64,000 nt of DNA, taken from positions 62,001-126,000 of the forward strand of contig ML991786.1 of NCBI GenBank assembly GCA_010094025.1, written 5' to 3'. Source of the stretch: Viridothelium virens. Its lineage: Eukaryota > Ascomycota > Dothideomycetes > Trypetheliales > Trypetheliaceae. Below are positions 44,321 to 54,253 of the stretch, piece by piece (within the stretch, counting starts at the first letter, position 1; every line of letters begins with the position of its first letter). A program made the position numbers and the translations under genes. A model generated the notes under the pieces. The model was not told the DNA's origin. It was given only the letters and a program-made list of their open reading frames with translations, and ran no database searches.

Positions 44321-45063
44321 CGTTGTCGAATTGGTGCTGGAAATTTGTGTCCGATGGATCAATGCGGATTAGCGGTATATTCCCTTGTAGTGGAAGCTTG
44401 ACAGCTAATAGAGAAATATTTTGCTTTGGTCCAGAAGAATTGTATGAGAAGGCTTTTATGTCGAGTCCATGAATGCTCACGGTCGCTGCTTCCCAATGTG
44501 ACTCTTGGAGTATGACTACATAACTTACCTACTAATTTGGCGGTACGGTGGGACCAGACATTGAGTCATCACGATAAGCTCACAGGGAAGCCGTGGCACA
44601 GCAGCTACATTCACCTTTGTTGGTGAATTATCGTGCGGAAATCGAGAAAGTCTCATAGCACTGAGTAAACACTGTATCGTAGGTAACACCGCAATGTGGA
44701 GCAGCAAACCGCACCACGGACCCTGAGTTCGGAGAAATACCCAGCACCCTAAGTAGTGTTTTTAGCCTAGCTTCAAGTGATGCGACGCAGGAGATGGAAC
44801 CAGACCCAGTCTCTAACCGAGTTTGCGTTGGACTCCTGCGGGACCCAGTATAACCGGGCTAGGCGTCTCAACTTAGAAACGGGAGGCGACGGTTGATTGG
44901 CAAATGATTGGCAAATGATTGTCAACTACCCGAAGCTTGGTGCCGCTGGCCCGCCGACCTTTTGGGCAGGCAACCAACATCTCCTTTACTTCTGGACCCT
45001 GAGAGATGTTCTAACGTTCTAACCCAACCTCCATCTTACTACAACCCTCTATCCCGTCCGCAG
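44321..45063. other. Intergenic, divergent promoters
   Basis: About 740 bp between the P1 gene start and the small membrane-protein gene start. A small direct repeat (ggcaaatgattg twice, about 44900-44923) is visible. No gene seen. Confidence 0.45.
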
Positions 45064-45319
45064 ATGTCAAATTTAAGCCTGCCTTCGAGTCTTCGCTCCC
45101 TTTCCAAGAAGCATGAACTAGAACCGGGCCCTATCAATGGCAAGGACCCTCCTCCCAAAAAAGGGTCGCGACGATGGCTGAACCGCGATGGCATCTTCCT
45201 GACCGCGCTACTTATCGTCTTTGGTAAGACTCCCAATTTTTGCAACCAACGTGTGGCGCTTACGCTTTCACAGTGACCGCGATAGTAGTCGTCATTACTC
45301 GAGTTCAAACAACGCCACC
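45064..45319 (+). CDS. Small single-pass membrane protein, 3' end unresolved
   Basis: Exons 45064-45223 and 45274-45319 are joined by a 50-bp intron (gtaaga...cacag), and a further strong donor (gtaagt) follows at 45320, so the gene continues. The protein starts MSNLSLPSSLRSLSKKHELE, is basic and Pro/Lys-rich (PPPKKGSRRW), then has one membrane helix built across the intron (FLTALLIVFVTAIVVVI), then RVQTTPP. Third-exon options are an acceptor near 45369 or one a few bases on at 45374, giving different short tails; neither is clearly right. No family recognised. A Ser-Lys-rich cytosolic start with a helix suggests a tail- or signal-anchored protein. Confidence 0.5.
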
Positions 45320-45778
45320 GTAAGTACTTGTTATATTTTACATTCTACCCTGTCGCGCCTTGTTCTAGTGCAGTCTTGAGGAGACGTGGACGCCATCGGA
45401 GCCACCGAAATCCTTACCTTGTCTTTCTGTTCTTTTGTTGCTCTCAAAGACCCACAACGTATTCCTTTCATAGATTTTACATTGCAGTCAGCATGACAAA
45501 AGAATTGGTCTTCCTCAGTCACCTCTTCTTATCATAACCACCCAGGAAGCATCGCTGGTCGATGGACTTCGTGGTTGAGGAGATGCTTTTTCTCCACTAC
45601 GTCAAAGTCTTTATATCGTAGATGCTAGTCCACTTCCTGAAGTGATCTAGGAATATTTCTAGTCGCTAAAAATCCCATCTCGTAATTCAGCCACTTCGTT
45701 AATTTCACCTCAAGAGGATAGTCGCTCCTGCAGCACTTGTTCTGCACTTACCCTCTTCACTATTCTGGTTCCAGGAAG
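45320..45778. other. Intergenic, includes unresolved 3' exon and GH43 promoter
   Basis: About 460 bp. It should contain the last exon of the small membrane protein and the promoter of the arabinanase gene. I could not fix the exon. Confidence 0.4.
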
Positions 45779-46933
45779 ATGTCTTTTTCTTTCACACTTT
45801 TCCAAGTTCTAGCTCTATTTCTCCTTTCCTTGTTTGGCGTTCCAGGAGCCTCGGTACCTGCAGGGTCATCGTCTTCTTCCGCATCTCTCAATACAAGATC
45901 CTTACCAGAGCCTCGCAGTGCATCTAATCTCCTCGTTCACGATCCGGCCGCAATCTATTCCAACGGCCACTTTTATGCCTTCGGAGGAGCAGACATAGGA
46001 CCAGGGGTCCCATACTACAAATCTCATGGTTCTTCGATGAATGGGCCTTGGAACATGGTTGGCCAAGTCCTCCCCAATGGTAGCAAAGCCCATGAAGCCA
46101 ATGAGCAGTTCAAAAAACCCTGGGCTCCTGCTGTTGTCGAAAAGAACGGTACCTACTACGTCTTCTACGCCACCACAATTCCCTCGACCCGCAAATCGAC
46201 CATCGGTGTCGCTGCCTCCGTGAACCTGGACGCCCCAGACACCTGGATCGACTATGGCGCCATAATCTACACCGGCGAAGGCCCGAATTCCGACCAATAC
46301 CCCTTCAATGTCACCAACGCAATCGACGCCTCAGTCCTCATCGATCCCAAGTCTGGCACCCCAATCCTACAGTATGGCTCCTACTGGGACGGCATCTTTC
46401 AACTTCCCCTCTCCTCCGACCTCCGCTCTCTCAAAGACCCCACCCCTCCCTTCTCCAATTCCCACATCGTGTACAACGGCGCAACGGCCATCAAAAACGG
46501 AAGCTTCCACCTCGGTGCCCACCCAATCGAGGGATCCGCTCTTGCCTATCACGCTCCTTACTACTACGTCTACTATGCCCACGGCGCCTGCTGCGGGCTG
46601 GCCAAGGTCGTCAACACTATTCCCCCAGCTGACGTCTATCAAATAAGGATCGGGCGCAGCGAGACACTAACAGGACCATTCGTCGACAAGAACGGCACGG
46701 ATCTACTACAGGGGGGTGGCACGACGTTTCTGGCGAGCCATGGAAACGTGTTTGCGCCGGGAGGGCCAGGCGTGTTGACCGCGCCGGACGGATCCGACAT
46801 CTTCTACTATCATTATATGGATCGGAACGGGGACTTGCAGGATAAACATGCGTTGTTGGGTTGGAATACGCTGGTATATGGCGACGACGGATGGCCGTCG
46901 CTATCGAAACCCGATCCCGAAGGAAGTGGATGA
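45779..46933 (+). CDS. Secreted GH43 arabinanase-like enzyme
   Basis: A single exon of 384 aa from the ATG at 45779. Residues 1-25 form a signal peptide (FTLFQVLALFLLSLFGVPGA), followed by a Ser-rich linker. The five-blade propeller of GH43 starts at LLVHDPAAIY, with base D55. The pKa-setting Asp is D183 in NAIDASVLID, and the acid is E251 in HPIEGSAL. LQYGSYWDGIFQ is the arabinanase-type strand. The enzyme should cleave alpha-1,5-arabinan of plant pectin side chains outside the cell. A CC pair (HGACCGLAKV) and several N-glycosylation sites (NGT, NVT, NGS) fit secretion. Endo-arabinanase is the best guess; other GH43 specificities are possible. Confidence 0.9.
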   Translation: MSFSFTLFQVLALFLLSLFGVPGASVPAGSSSSSASLNTRSLPEPRSASNLLVHDPAAIYSNGHFYAFGGADIGPGVPYYKSHGSSMNGPWNMVGQVLPNGSKAHEANEQFKKPWAPAVVEKNGTYYVFYATTIPSTRKSTIGVAASVNLDAPDTWIDYGAIIYTGEGPNSDQYPFNVTNAIDASVLIDPKSGTPILQYGSYWDGIFQLPLSSDLRSLKDPTPPFSNSHIVYNGATAIKNGSFHLGAHPIEGSALAYHAPYYYVYYAHGACCGLAKVVNTIPPADVYQIRIGRSETLTGPFVDKNGTDLLQGGGTTFLASHGNVFAPGGPGVLTAPDGSDIFYYHYMDRNGDLQDKHALLGWNTLVYGDDGWPSLSKPDPEGSG

Positions 46934-47494
46934 GGCTTTGCGAAATTGCGATGGATCGAATAATCCCGCTTTACGATTTTGTTACTCATCTTGCATTTTC
47001 AGGGTTCTGGCATATAATCGCGTAGATATGGCCAGCTGCTGCAGGAGAAGTAGCAAGGCTTAGTGCTTTTGCATAGCATTGGTGTCTGGGCATGTAACAG
47101 TATGACTGGATAGATAATTGGTGTACATAGGCACGAACTTGGTAAGAGTTCAGCATCGCGTTCAAATGAATCTATTATGAACATATCAATTTGACATGGC
47201 TGTCTAAATGTCTTTATAGAACGTGTCTTCTCTTATCCCATAAATTCGACTAACATGATCCCTGCATTTCATTCCATTCCTCTTACTGCTCGGTCTAGGC
47301 GAACGCCCTTCGCACCTTGAAGACTTCTTAAACGCGCATGGTCTAAGTCCCCGCTCTAAATCGTCCTGCTCTGTACAACATAGTACGCCTACCTTGGCCA
47401 AATTCGCCCGCAGTGGTACCTGAGAATTCTAGCCATGTCTCTGAAACGCTGACCAGCACCAGGCTCCCATACCCTCAAGATAGAAAAACGAAAA
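46934..47494. other. Intergenic, convergent 3' ends
   Basis: About 560 bp between the arabinanase stop and the stop of the minus-strand hydrolase-like gene. Nothing recognised. Confidence 0.45.
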
Positions 47495-50400
47495 CTATGA
47501 AAGCTTACTCCTTACTGCCTCCAGCCGAAATTTCACATCCTTCAGAATCTTACTCACAGGCTTCCACTTCTCAAACATCTCTACTAGCTCTTTCACCTCG
47601 CCTTGTAAATGTTCCTTCACATACGGTTCTTCCAGAACCCCTCTCAACGCCCAAGGGAGATAATAAGGATTTGCTCCCGCCGACTCTTTCATCACTTCAT
47701 TGCCAGCATTACTTGACCCCGGCCGTATTGCTGATGTATCCACCTCGATCCCAACTTCTCCATTTCTTGCCATCCCTTCAGTTCCAGTAGTTTCGAGCGC
47801 GAATTCAACAGCCCGGTGAAACACCACACTGTCATCGTAAAGACGCGAGTGACCATCGCCAGTGTAGAGGTTGCCTGCAAGGGGGCCGGAAAGTTCACGT
47901 ATGAGGCCATGATCGGAAATGCCAAGATTACGGAGTTTGAGGGCGAAGCCGACGAGATGAGGGAGGAAGGCGGAAGAGGAGGTTGTAGAAGTGGAGTGGA
48001 GTGCTGAGTTGACGAAGACTGCCCGGTGGATGAGTGGGTGGGTTATCGGGGTAAAGGTTGAGGACTAGAGCATAGATGAGTACATTGGGGGGGTTTTTTT
48101 TTAGGATGTAATAGGATGAGGTAGATAGAGAGAGAAATTGAAATTGCGGCAGTATCTTGCTTACCTCTAGGCTGACGAGCTGGTCATCAAGGCTGCCAAC
48201 GAATGAAATTCTGACCCCTTTACTCAGACAATACGCCAACGCAGCCTCGTATTCCTTCCTCACCCGGCTATCTCCCGCTCCAAACTCGAAGAGCTCGACT
48301 GCGCTCCCGCCTAGGAATCGACTTTTCAGTTCCGCGAAAGGGCCCATATTAATGCCCGCCATTGCGCACATTCCAATTCGTGCTCCTTCCCGCACGCACC
48401 CAAATTGTAGGAGCTTGGCTACTAATTGAATGGCAACAGGAACCCCCTGAGAATGCGCGGCAATAATTATGAAGTCTGCGTCGCGGATCGAAGGGAGCCA
48501 ATTGAGAAGCAGCTTCCACAGCGTATCAACGCGATCAGCGACCATACCTTCACCCTCAAGCGCAACCTTTTCAATCTCAACCTCAGCTAAGGGACTACGT
48601 GAGGTTTTCAAGCTATCCCTGCGCGTGTTACCCCCGGGAGAAGCAGGAGGGGCATCTGAAGGCTGATGCTCTTCTGCCCAGCGCTTGATCGCATCAGCGG
48701 CGGCGTTAGCGAATCGAATCGAAGTTCCCGTTGGCTGTCCCAGAATCAGCTGGACGAACTGAGCAGGGAAGAATCCATGTATGCCGATTGCGAGGGCTTT
48801 CTTGATCTTCGGAAGCTCCCTCGGGGGCAGCAAATCAACGTGACGAGGTGAATTGGAATCACGAGAGGAGTCCAGAAAGATCAACCGACGGATTTGGTCC
48901 CAGTAAGAAGGTGATTGATAAATGGGGTAGGTTGTGCGAAGGGAAGGGAGGAGGATATTGGGTGGTGTCGCAGCTTTCTCGTCACGTGGGCGTTTCTGAG
49001 TGGACTTCTCCGGCTTTGCAACTGCAAGCTTAGATGTTGCTGGAGTAGCGGTGTTCGATTCTTCCAATGCTAGTTGAGAAATTTGATCGGCTGATTTCGA
49101 TGAATCCGATTTTCTGAGGCCAGGACTTGTAACAAGCTGATCTACGGATTTTGATGCTTCGGATGATTTGAGTCCGGAACTTACGGCCAATTTTGAGGAT
49201 TCGATTGGAGATACTTGCTTCTTGGCTTTTCGGTTATTAGGTTTTGGGATAGGTTCTTTGATAGACGACGTTTTTTGCTCGTTGTATTGTGCAGCTTCGG
49301 GATGAGATTGTGAAGGTGTATCAGCGACAGCTATTTCGCCAATCTGTTTTTGAGTGCCACCTGGTGTAGCTTTCCCGTCATCCTTCGGCTTATCCTTAGA
49401 CCAAAAAGCCCATGCTGACGATTTTGGGCCCGCGTTTGGAGGCTCTTGAGAGGTGTCTTTCTCCTTTGGCTCATGTGCTCTCTCTGCTATTACATCTTCT
49501 TCTGCTGCTGGACTTGGTTCTATGGGCGCTTGTAGTTTGTCACTCTCTTTTGGCGATGGACTGCCCTTCTGATTCTCTGCCTTGCTCCACAAACCGAACC
49601 ACGATCTATTTGAAGCTGACGCATTTGCCTCTGAGCCTGGTCCGGAGTCTAAGTGGATGCTTTCGGGCTCAGCTTTGTCCTCATTCGTCTGAAGGGAGTC
49701 AATCCCGTGCGGCGTCTCGGTATTCTTCGACCTCACATCCTGAAAATCCTTTTTTCTTTCTTGTGTAGGGGACTCGGGTAGTGGTACTTCTTGCGCTTCC
49801 GCGGAGACTGCTTCGTCCGAGTTTGAAGTATCTGCCACTTTGTCCGCATCACTACCGTAGCCATCTGGTCTTGACCACCATCCAAACCAGCCCGATACTT
49901 GGCGATTTTTCTCTGTTGACACTTTTGCTGACCGTCCAGATATAATATTTTTGTCGCCCCTGGCCGAGCCATTGACTTGTGGGGAAGCTGGAGGTAATGG
50001 GGCTGGAGGCTCTCTCTCCTTCGATTTGCTATTGTCGAGTTCTTCCTCAGTGCCGTTGCTTTTGCTCGAACTTCGTTCAGCATTTATGAAGCTTTCGGTC
50101 GGTACGCTGGGCACGCTCTTCCTTGGTGTCCCTAGACGCTTCTCCATGTAATTTGTGGCCGGACTTTCCGCGCCCTCCTTCTCCTTGGATGGCTCTTGGG
50201 ATAAGCTTGAGGAGCTCCTATTTACTGTATCGATTCCATCTTTCGTTATTTCGGCCAGTGCAGGAGATTTGGCCTTCCAGCTGCCTCCGTACCAGCTCTT
50301 GCGAGAGTTCGTCCCTTCTCTACCGTTGTTTGTGATGTTTCCGGATTCTTGACGCGTTGGTTTCGATGGCAGCGGCACTTCTACACTCTTAATAGAAGCC

Positions 50401-50522
50401 TTGGACCCGTCGTTCATTGTGAAGGTAGTGGAGCTCGGATTGCTAGGTGCATTCGTGTCATTGCTAGTCTGAGCGGCTGTAGCCTGACCGTTAGGTTTCG
50501 ACTTCTTACGCCTAGGCGCCAT
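47495..50522 (-). CDS. YML020W/YMC020W-type alpha/beta-hydrolase-like protein
   Basis: Exons 50522-48165 and 48064-47495, with a 100-bp intron (gtaagc...ctctag), encode 975 aa. I chose the ATG at 50522 (MAPRRKKSKPNGQ), a usual start of the fungal family; an in-frame ATG at 50654 would add 44 residues. The first 550 residues are disordered, with repeated short Trp modules (SGWFGWWSRP, RSWFGLWSKA, SSAWAFWSKD). The C-terminal third is the conserved hydrolase-like domain: IGIHGFFPAQFVQLILGQPT, then FIIIAAHSQGVPVAIQL with the nucleophile-elbow Ser, then YTGDGHSRLYDDSVVF with likely acid and His. The yeast relative YML020W is of unknown function; lipase-like activity is possible. The intron contains an A-run beside a C-run. 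Confidence 0.88.
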
Positions 50523-50866
50523 GGCGCTCGTAGTGCTTAGAATGGTGAAAAGGTCCTTCAGATGTTCACCTAGAGTGTGGAGTACCCTCTCACCGAGAGT
50601 TGGGCAAACATCACTCTTTTGGTCTCGTTGATAGAAATCGGCGACCTTCGTCATAAGGTACTCTAGCGTGTCTACCTTAGGTAACGCCGACCCTCCGACT
50701 GCGTGACCCCGCGGCCCGCCCCGCGTACTCAGTCCCCAGTAAACGCGTTTCTACGATATGATACCACCATACTTACCTCTCAAAATCTCTACACGCGTTG
50801 TTATTCTTCCACACTTGTCCTTTCGGGTTGCATCATGTTACGATAACTAGGCAGCTAGAACTCAAA
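50523..50866. promoter_or_regulatory. Shared divergent promoter region
   Basis: 344 bp between the ATG chosen for the hydrolase-like gene (minus) and the F-box gene (plus). No specific site identified. Confidence 0.4.
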
Positions 50867-51949
50867 ATGGTAAGGGTACAAGACACTTCGCCTGCAGCGC
50901 TGGTATCTCAATGGTCGTGGCGCACGTTGTATGCTCGAAAGGCCATGATCGAAGTTAATATCCCCTCTCCAAAGTACCTTCAGCACGACTCCGGCATATC
51001 GTCTTCGGCTGGAGTTCTGGATACCCTACCACTTGAGTTACTACATCTCATCTTAGAACTACTGGATTTTCAGAGCCTTTACAATGTTGTTCACGGGAGC
51101 CGTCGCTGCAGAGTTCTCGTGGAGGCACTCCCTGCATACCGCGAAACATCGACGCATGCCCCAAGTGTCTTGGCGGCAATGAAGAGAACGAAACTCCTTA
51201 GCACGCACTCTGCGGCTTGCATTCACACAGCACTACGTTCAGAGTCCTGTACCGAGTGTAACGAGTACGGGCCTTTTCTTTTTCTCCCGATATCTGAGCG
51301 GTGCTGTCTGAACTGCCTTCGTGACGATTTGTCTCTGCGAGTATCAACTATCCCCAAGATCACTAAACGTTTTGGCATCACACGAAACGACCTGACTGGT
51401 GTACCAATAATGCAAGGTATTCCAGGGGAATACCGCATAGGGTTCGCAGTCACACACAAAACTGCCCCAAATCTCGTGAGCGTGAAACAGGCCAAAATGC
51501 GAGCAACCGCGATTCATGGTTCAGAACACGCCATGCAGACCTATGTTACATCAAGGCACACCTTACAAATGGACCGATATACGCAAAGGGCCTCAAATCA
51601 TTCGGGCACAACTGCACGTCTACGACGTCCGACGTCACCGTCTAGGATCCTAAAGGCCCCCAACGATCCTTTTTGTGGCATGGCTTCCACTGCAATCCCG
51701 TCTCTCAGAGGGACAGAGCGACCAGAACATGGGCTTTGGTGTCTTGGATGTCACGCTCTATTTGATCGATGGGTCAAGTACAAGATTCCCGATGGAAATG
51801 GGGGCAACGGTGAAGATGACAGTGTGCGCATGCGGCGACTTTACAGGCGGGAATGCAGAGCTTGGTCTAGATCAGACTTTCTGATCCATATTAAGGAATG
51901 CGAAGGCTCCTCGGAGCAGGCATACTCAAATGAAGCTGTCAGAATATAA
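50867..51949 (+). CDS. F-box protein with Cys-pair motif
   Basis: A single exon of 360 aa from the ATG at 50867; the frame reaches back to a TTG at 50798. The F-box starts about residue 51: LDTLPLELLHLILELLDFQS, with the next helix YNVVHGSRRC. After it, CTEC...CLNC, about 17 residues apart, may bind zinc; this arrangement is common in fungal F-box proteins. A late LWCLGCHALF and RECRAWSRSDFLIHIKECEG add more Cys/His. It probably links Skp1 to an unknown substrate. The middle (about 210-280) is low in order and rich in Thr/Arg. Confidence 0.82.
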   Translation: MVRVQDTSPAALVSQWSWRTLYARKAMIEVNIPSPKYLQHDSGISSSAGVLDTLPLELLHLILELLDFQSLYNVVHGSRRCRVLVEALPAYRETSTHAPSVLAAMKRTKLLSTHSAACIHTALRSESCTECNEYGPFLFLPISERCCLNCLRDDLSLRVSTIPKITKRFGITRNDLTGVPIMQGIPGEYRIGFAVTHKTAPNLVSVKQAKMRATAIHGSEHAMQTYVTSRHTLQMDRYTQRASNHSGTTARLRRPTSPSRILKAPNDPFCGMASTAIPSLRGTERPEHGLWCLGCHALFDRWVKYKIPDGNGGNGEDDSVRMRRLYRRECRAWSRSDFLIHIKECEGSSEQAYSNEAVRI

Positions 51950-52144
51950 TGAAATTCGAATCTAAAGTCAAAATCTCGTGCTCGCCCTTAACAAGTCGAA
52001 TGACTTGACAACCAAATCCGATGTGCACCCAAGCTATCAACATATAGCCTATTCCCAATGCCTCGGCTCCCATGGTCATGTACTGCCAGCCCAGACAACC
52101 TCCACATTCACAGAAAATGCATGCTGACCTCTTACCGGCCGAAG

Positions 52145-52360
52145 TTAATGATTAGGAGCTGGCTGTCGCTGGGTGAAGATCTCGGATGCTTTCCCTTCTG
52201 TGACAAGATGCTTTACACAATAATTGCGAGATGGAACAACGCCCCGTTCAATACCGTTGCACTTGAGGTTGGTCTGAGCGTTGTACTTTGGGAGGCATTG
52301 TTCGAACTCGCGCTTCTGTTGACACCCACAAGTGTAGTGGGTCCACCACTGCGTACACAT
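52145..52360 (-). CDS. Small Cys-rich conserved fungal protein
   Basis: A single exon of 71 aa from an ATG at 52360. Cysteines at 2, 10, 12, 22, 34 and 48 with H51 lie in MCTQWWTHYTCGC, FEQC, NLKC and SRNYCVKH. I recall the same layout (MC...YxCGC...FEQC...SRNYCxxH) in many small proteins of Pezizomycotina, usually annotated as hypothetical. No signal peptide is present, so it is probably a cytosolic or nuclear zinc-binding protein rather than an effector. Only 195 bp separate it from the stop of the F-box gene on the other strand. Confidence 0.68.
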   Translation of the reverse strand: MCTQWWTHYTCGCQQKREFEQCLPKYNAQTNLKCNGIERGVVPSRNYCVKHLVTEGKASEIFTQRQPAPNH

Positions 52361-53117
52361 GACTGATCTGTGCCTATCGGAGGGAATGGGCTAACGAAAG
52401 TTATCGAAGTGAAATTCGCGTCGAGTCCTGGAATGGTGGATAGGGACTGTTCAGAATAGATGAGGACCGCTTGAATCTGGTAAGAGGGCTGAGATTGAGG
52501 ATATAAATGACGAGAGTGTGATGGACTTTGTGCAGATTTGGATGTATTTGAGTATGAGCTTGGCCGGCACCTTGTATAGAACGGGGACCTTAAATACCTA
52601 AGTCGAGCAATTCTTGGCCATTATCTCTCCCGTGCGGGCAGGCTCGAGCTTGGGCGCGTGCCACAATGCAGCTGCTTTATCTAACGCCTCCGCAATGAAA
52701 TATGGGTCAGTGATAATTGACAAGCAGTACTCAAAGGCAGCTGCTCGATTGTGGAGCTGGCTCGTGGTGTGCTTCGCTGGAGCACAGGGGCGAATCTTGG
52801 AACTGGAGATATCATAGCGGCAGCTGACGGCTTAGGCTATCATACTCCGTAACAAATCCACGTCACATTCTGCACTCGCGCAAGTGAGCTTGAGATTGCG
52901 TTGGTGTGACCATCGTCTCACATACCTGAAGACGCGGTTGCCGAGTGCTTAAAATGGTTCTGCATAGTTTGAGCCCCTACCTTTATTTTACATCAATCTG
53001 AGGAAAAAGGATTCAAAGAAATAGAAAAACGGGATCGTGGCCAACAATCCATTTCTTTTGAAATCTCTCACTTAACCTTGGAAGACATCCACCGATACTT
53101 GGATCTCATCAGAAATC
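52361..53117. other. Intergenic, with a tRNA-like fragment
   Basis: About 760 bp between the Cys-rich gene start (minus) and the kinase-like gene start (plus). Contains the tRNA-like fragment at 52931-52980. No other gene is seen. Confidence 0.45.
52931..52980 (+). pseudogene. tRNA 5'-half-like fragment (Ser/Leu type)
   Basis: gacgcggttgccgagtgctt resembles the acceptor, D-arm and A box of class II tRNAs (consensus GxCGCGGTGGCCGAGTGGTTA). No T-arm or matching 3' acceptor strand is found downstream. Likely a tRNA fragment or chance. Confidence 0.3.
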
Positions 53118-53939
53118 ATGGTTGCTGATGAACTTCAAACCCTCGAAATCCTTTCTTTTCAGATCGATGAGCAAAATGAGGGGCTTTATCGCATCCTGGA
53201 CGGCTCATATGTTCGCTATCTTACAATTCTTTCCGGGACTTTCGATGAAGAAACAATGTGTTGTGTCCGTCGTCTCCTTCCTCTCCTCCCTTCCTTCCCC
53301 AGGGGGCCATGGACGACCATGGAACTCCACCGGAGAGATGACGGCACCCTTGCGATGCAGACCAGCTCAAAACCACTTGAGGAGGTGGAATGTTCTTGGC
53401 ATTCTAATCGCGTTGATGTCCTCACTCTCCCAAAAGGCACACGCCTGAAGACGAATGTTTGGGAAACAATCTATCAAGGACAACCAGCGATTCTGAAATT
53501 GGCGAGTTTCCCGTGGGAGATCTACCGTATGGATTGGGAGACTTGGGCCTACGGGAGAATCCATTCTCATGGTTGTGATGAAGCATCTATGGTCGCGCCG
53601 TCTGTCATTGGCCATGTTGTGGAGAACGGCCGGGTGATGGGCCTGCTATTGGAAAAGATTGAAGGAGACTATGCTGGTATCGCTGATCTTAAACTATGTC
53701 AATGCGGTCTACGCAGACTGCACAAGATGGGCATTCGTCATGGGGACCTTTGCCGATACAACTTTGTGGTGGATCGCAAAGAAGGGAGCTTGCGTATTCT
53801 GGACTTTGAGCATGCGCGACCGCTTTCGCCATTGGGAGATGCTTCTGCGGAAGACGAGTTGCGAATGCTGGAAGACGAGCTGCGGGATGAGACAGGCCGG
53901 GGCGCTGGAATCCTTCAACAGATACCTTCACATGAATGA
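53118..53939 (+). CDS. Protein-kinase-fold (aminoglycoside phosphotransferase-like) protein
   Basis: A single exon of 273 aa from an ATG at 53118. The catalytic loop IRHGDLCRYNFVV gives H-x-D...N, and RILDFEHARPL supplies the metal-binding Asp of a DFE variant. ATP-side elements are weak, with ILKLASFPWE as the likely Lys strand. This pattern belongs to a fungal group of small kinase-fold proteins often mis-named alpha-galactosidase A. It probably phosphorylates a small molecule or a protein, or is a pseudo-kinase. No membrane or targeting signal is seen. The C-terminus is acidic. Confidence 0.78.
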   Translation: MVADELQTLEILSFQIDEQNEGLYRILDGSYVRYLTILSGTFDEETMCCVRRLLPLLPSFPRGPWTTMELHRRDDGTLAMQTSSKPLEEVECSWHSNRVDVLTLPKGTRLKTNVWETIYQGQPAILKLASFPWEIYRMDWETWAYGRIHSHGCDEASMVAPSVIGHVVENGRVMGLLLEKIEGDYAGIADLKLCQCGLRRLHKMGIRHGDLCRYNFVVDRKEGSLRILDFEHARPLSPLGDASAEDELRMLEDELRDETGRGAGILQQIPSHE

Positions 53940-54253
53940 ATAAATGTCACAACGGCGCTTGAGTTTGATCTGTGATGCCAAGTACATAGTAGCAACGGGC
54001 TAGATAGAGATTCATTCGATGATGGCTAGAAGTCTATTGATTGCGCGCCTAGAGTACCGAATGGTGTCGTTCTGCCGTGTCCCGCCCCGCCCCCTCTCTC
54101 TCTCTGTCTGAGGAGCGGAAGAAAATTTCCCTGTGTGCGACTCCGAGCCGCCTCTAGTAGCTTTGATTTGTTCAGTTCGCCCAAAGATGAATATACCCCT
54201 ACGTGATTGAGCCGCTTGGTTTCCTCAATATCTAAGTACGTTGTCTCATTTCC
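53940..54253. promoter_or_regulatory. Upstream region of Spb1
   Basis: 314 bp. A CT-dinucleotide run and a purine/pyrimidine-skewed stretch occur near 54085-54110. No gene seen. Confidence 0.4.
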
